From Acidaminococcus massiliensis (GTDB lineage: Bacteria; Bacillota; Negativicutes; Acidaminococcales; Acidaminococcaceae): a stretch of 64,000 nt of DNA. Position numbers and translations under genes: made by a program. Of the stretch, positions 63,676 to 64,000 are shown one piece after another. The stretch spans positions 2,471,567-2,535,566 of the forward strand of contig NZ_LT608315.1 in the NCBI RefSeq assembly GCF_900095825.1, in the 5' to 3' direction. The first letter of the stretch is position 1. Each line of letters opens with the position of its first letter. Under the pieces are notes generated by a model. It was given only the letters and a program-made list of their open reading frames with translations, was not told where the DNA came from and did no database searches.

Positions 63676-64000
63676 TTTTTTTAAGCCCACAAAAGGGGGC
63701 TTGGGTAAGTGCGCCCTTTTGCCAAGATCCATAGCAACTGAAATTTATTTTAAAATTGGCTTGACTTTATATAGTTGGTCTACACCGTCGTTGTCCATGG
63801 ACCGATAACAACGTAATACTCCGGAGAGTCCTGGTCTTTGCAGGGTGCGTCCAATCGATGAAATACGTTGTTATCGGTTTGTCAGACCCTGACGCTGTAG
63901 GGGCGGGCCCCAGGCACGCCCTTCCCGGCCTGCGGTTTTCGTATATTCCCAGGAACCTGCTCTGCGGGTTCCTTCCATCGGCTGGAGACTAGTGACCAGA
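63676..64000. other. Non-coding stretch after the transposase
   Basis: No gene. It holds an AAGCCC / GGGCTT terminator-like hairpin near 63690, a TTGACT at about 63763 that could be the right-end -35 used in IS circles, the long inverted repeat at 63801-63878, and a GGGGCGGGCCCC-type palindrome near 63900. Confidence 0.5.
63801..63878. repeat. Perfect 15-bp inverted repeat with 48-nt interior
   Basis: ACCGATAACAACGTA at the left and its exact complement TACGTTGTTATCGGT at 63864-63878. No T-run follows, so it is not a plain terminator. Confidence 0.7.

Larger units (their letters stand above)
62346..63780 (+). mobile_element. IS110-family insertion sequence (right end uncertain)
   Basis: The left end is fixed by comparison with the uninterrupted repeat at 48824/48825. 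It contains a 145-bp structured non-coding 5' part and one DEDD transposase. The right end could not be fixed because the expected flank CGTATAA is not seen downstream; 63780 is a guess after the TTGACT-containing stretch. IS110 elements have no terminal inverted repeats, which fits. Confidence 0.75.

Overview
The window is a G+C-rich chromosomal segment of a Firmicute, most likely a Negativicute of the Acidaminococcaceae such as Acidaminococcus. The basis is Firmicutes-type gene order (ispE-regulator-purR-ilvA-glmU-prs-pth; comEA-comEC-holA; phoH-ybeY-cdd-era-recO; decarboxylase-tmk), Bacillus-type PurR, strong RBSs, a GltS glutamate carrier and an aconitate-use cluster. The genus is inference; the gene content and order are read from the sequence.

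Layout. 1-31 kb is mostly housekeeping: tmk, a PLP decarboxylase, a NagD-like phosphatase, tRNA-Ser, a solute-binding lipoprotein next to an independently transcribed structured RNA, alr, GalU, Pth, Prs, GlmU, threonine deaminase, PurR, a GntR regulator, IspE, carriers (YitT, NhaC, GltS), the late competence operon with holA, leuS and lgt. 31.5-37.5 kb is an aconitate module: aconitase-like hydratase, MatC-type carrier and PrpF-type isomerase, divergent from a LysR regulator with a candidate operator between them. 37.7-48.5 kb returns to housekeeping: ADP-ribosylglycohydrolase, exonuclease III, recO, CorC-like protein, era, cdd, ybeY, phoH, tRNA-Val, coaD, rsmD, a DUF4127 protein and tRNA-Pro(CGG).

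From the 3' end of tRNA-Pro the composition changes to AT-rich accessory DNA. A 16-bp core matching the tRNA 3' end plus flank occurs at 48486, 59392 and 62090. It brackets two tandem cassettes with no recombinase. Cassette A holds a complete type I-F CRISPR-Cas system (25 repeats, cas6f, cas7f, cas5f, cas8f, cas2-3, cas1). Cassette B holds an unrecognised protein, a metallophosphoesterase and a type I toxin-antitoxin locus: a 36-residue hydrophobic peptide with a convergent overlapping antisense RNA, plus a second, orphan-looking antisense-type RNA. A third segment carries an IS110-family element. Its empty target site survives in a paralogous repeat beside the CRISPR array, and its 5' non-coding end looks like a bridge RNA.

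Most striking are the cas2-3 gene, whose Cas2 domain is split from the rest at an in-frame A AAA AAG heptamer (the classic -1 frameshift site), the tRNA-Pro cassette array, and the toxin-antitoxin locus. A family of about 150-180-bp intergenic palindromes is scattered through the whole window. DUF554 and the CorC-like gene look damaged or truncated.
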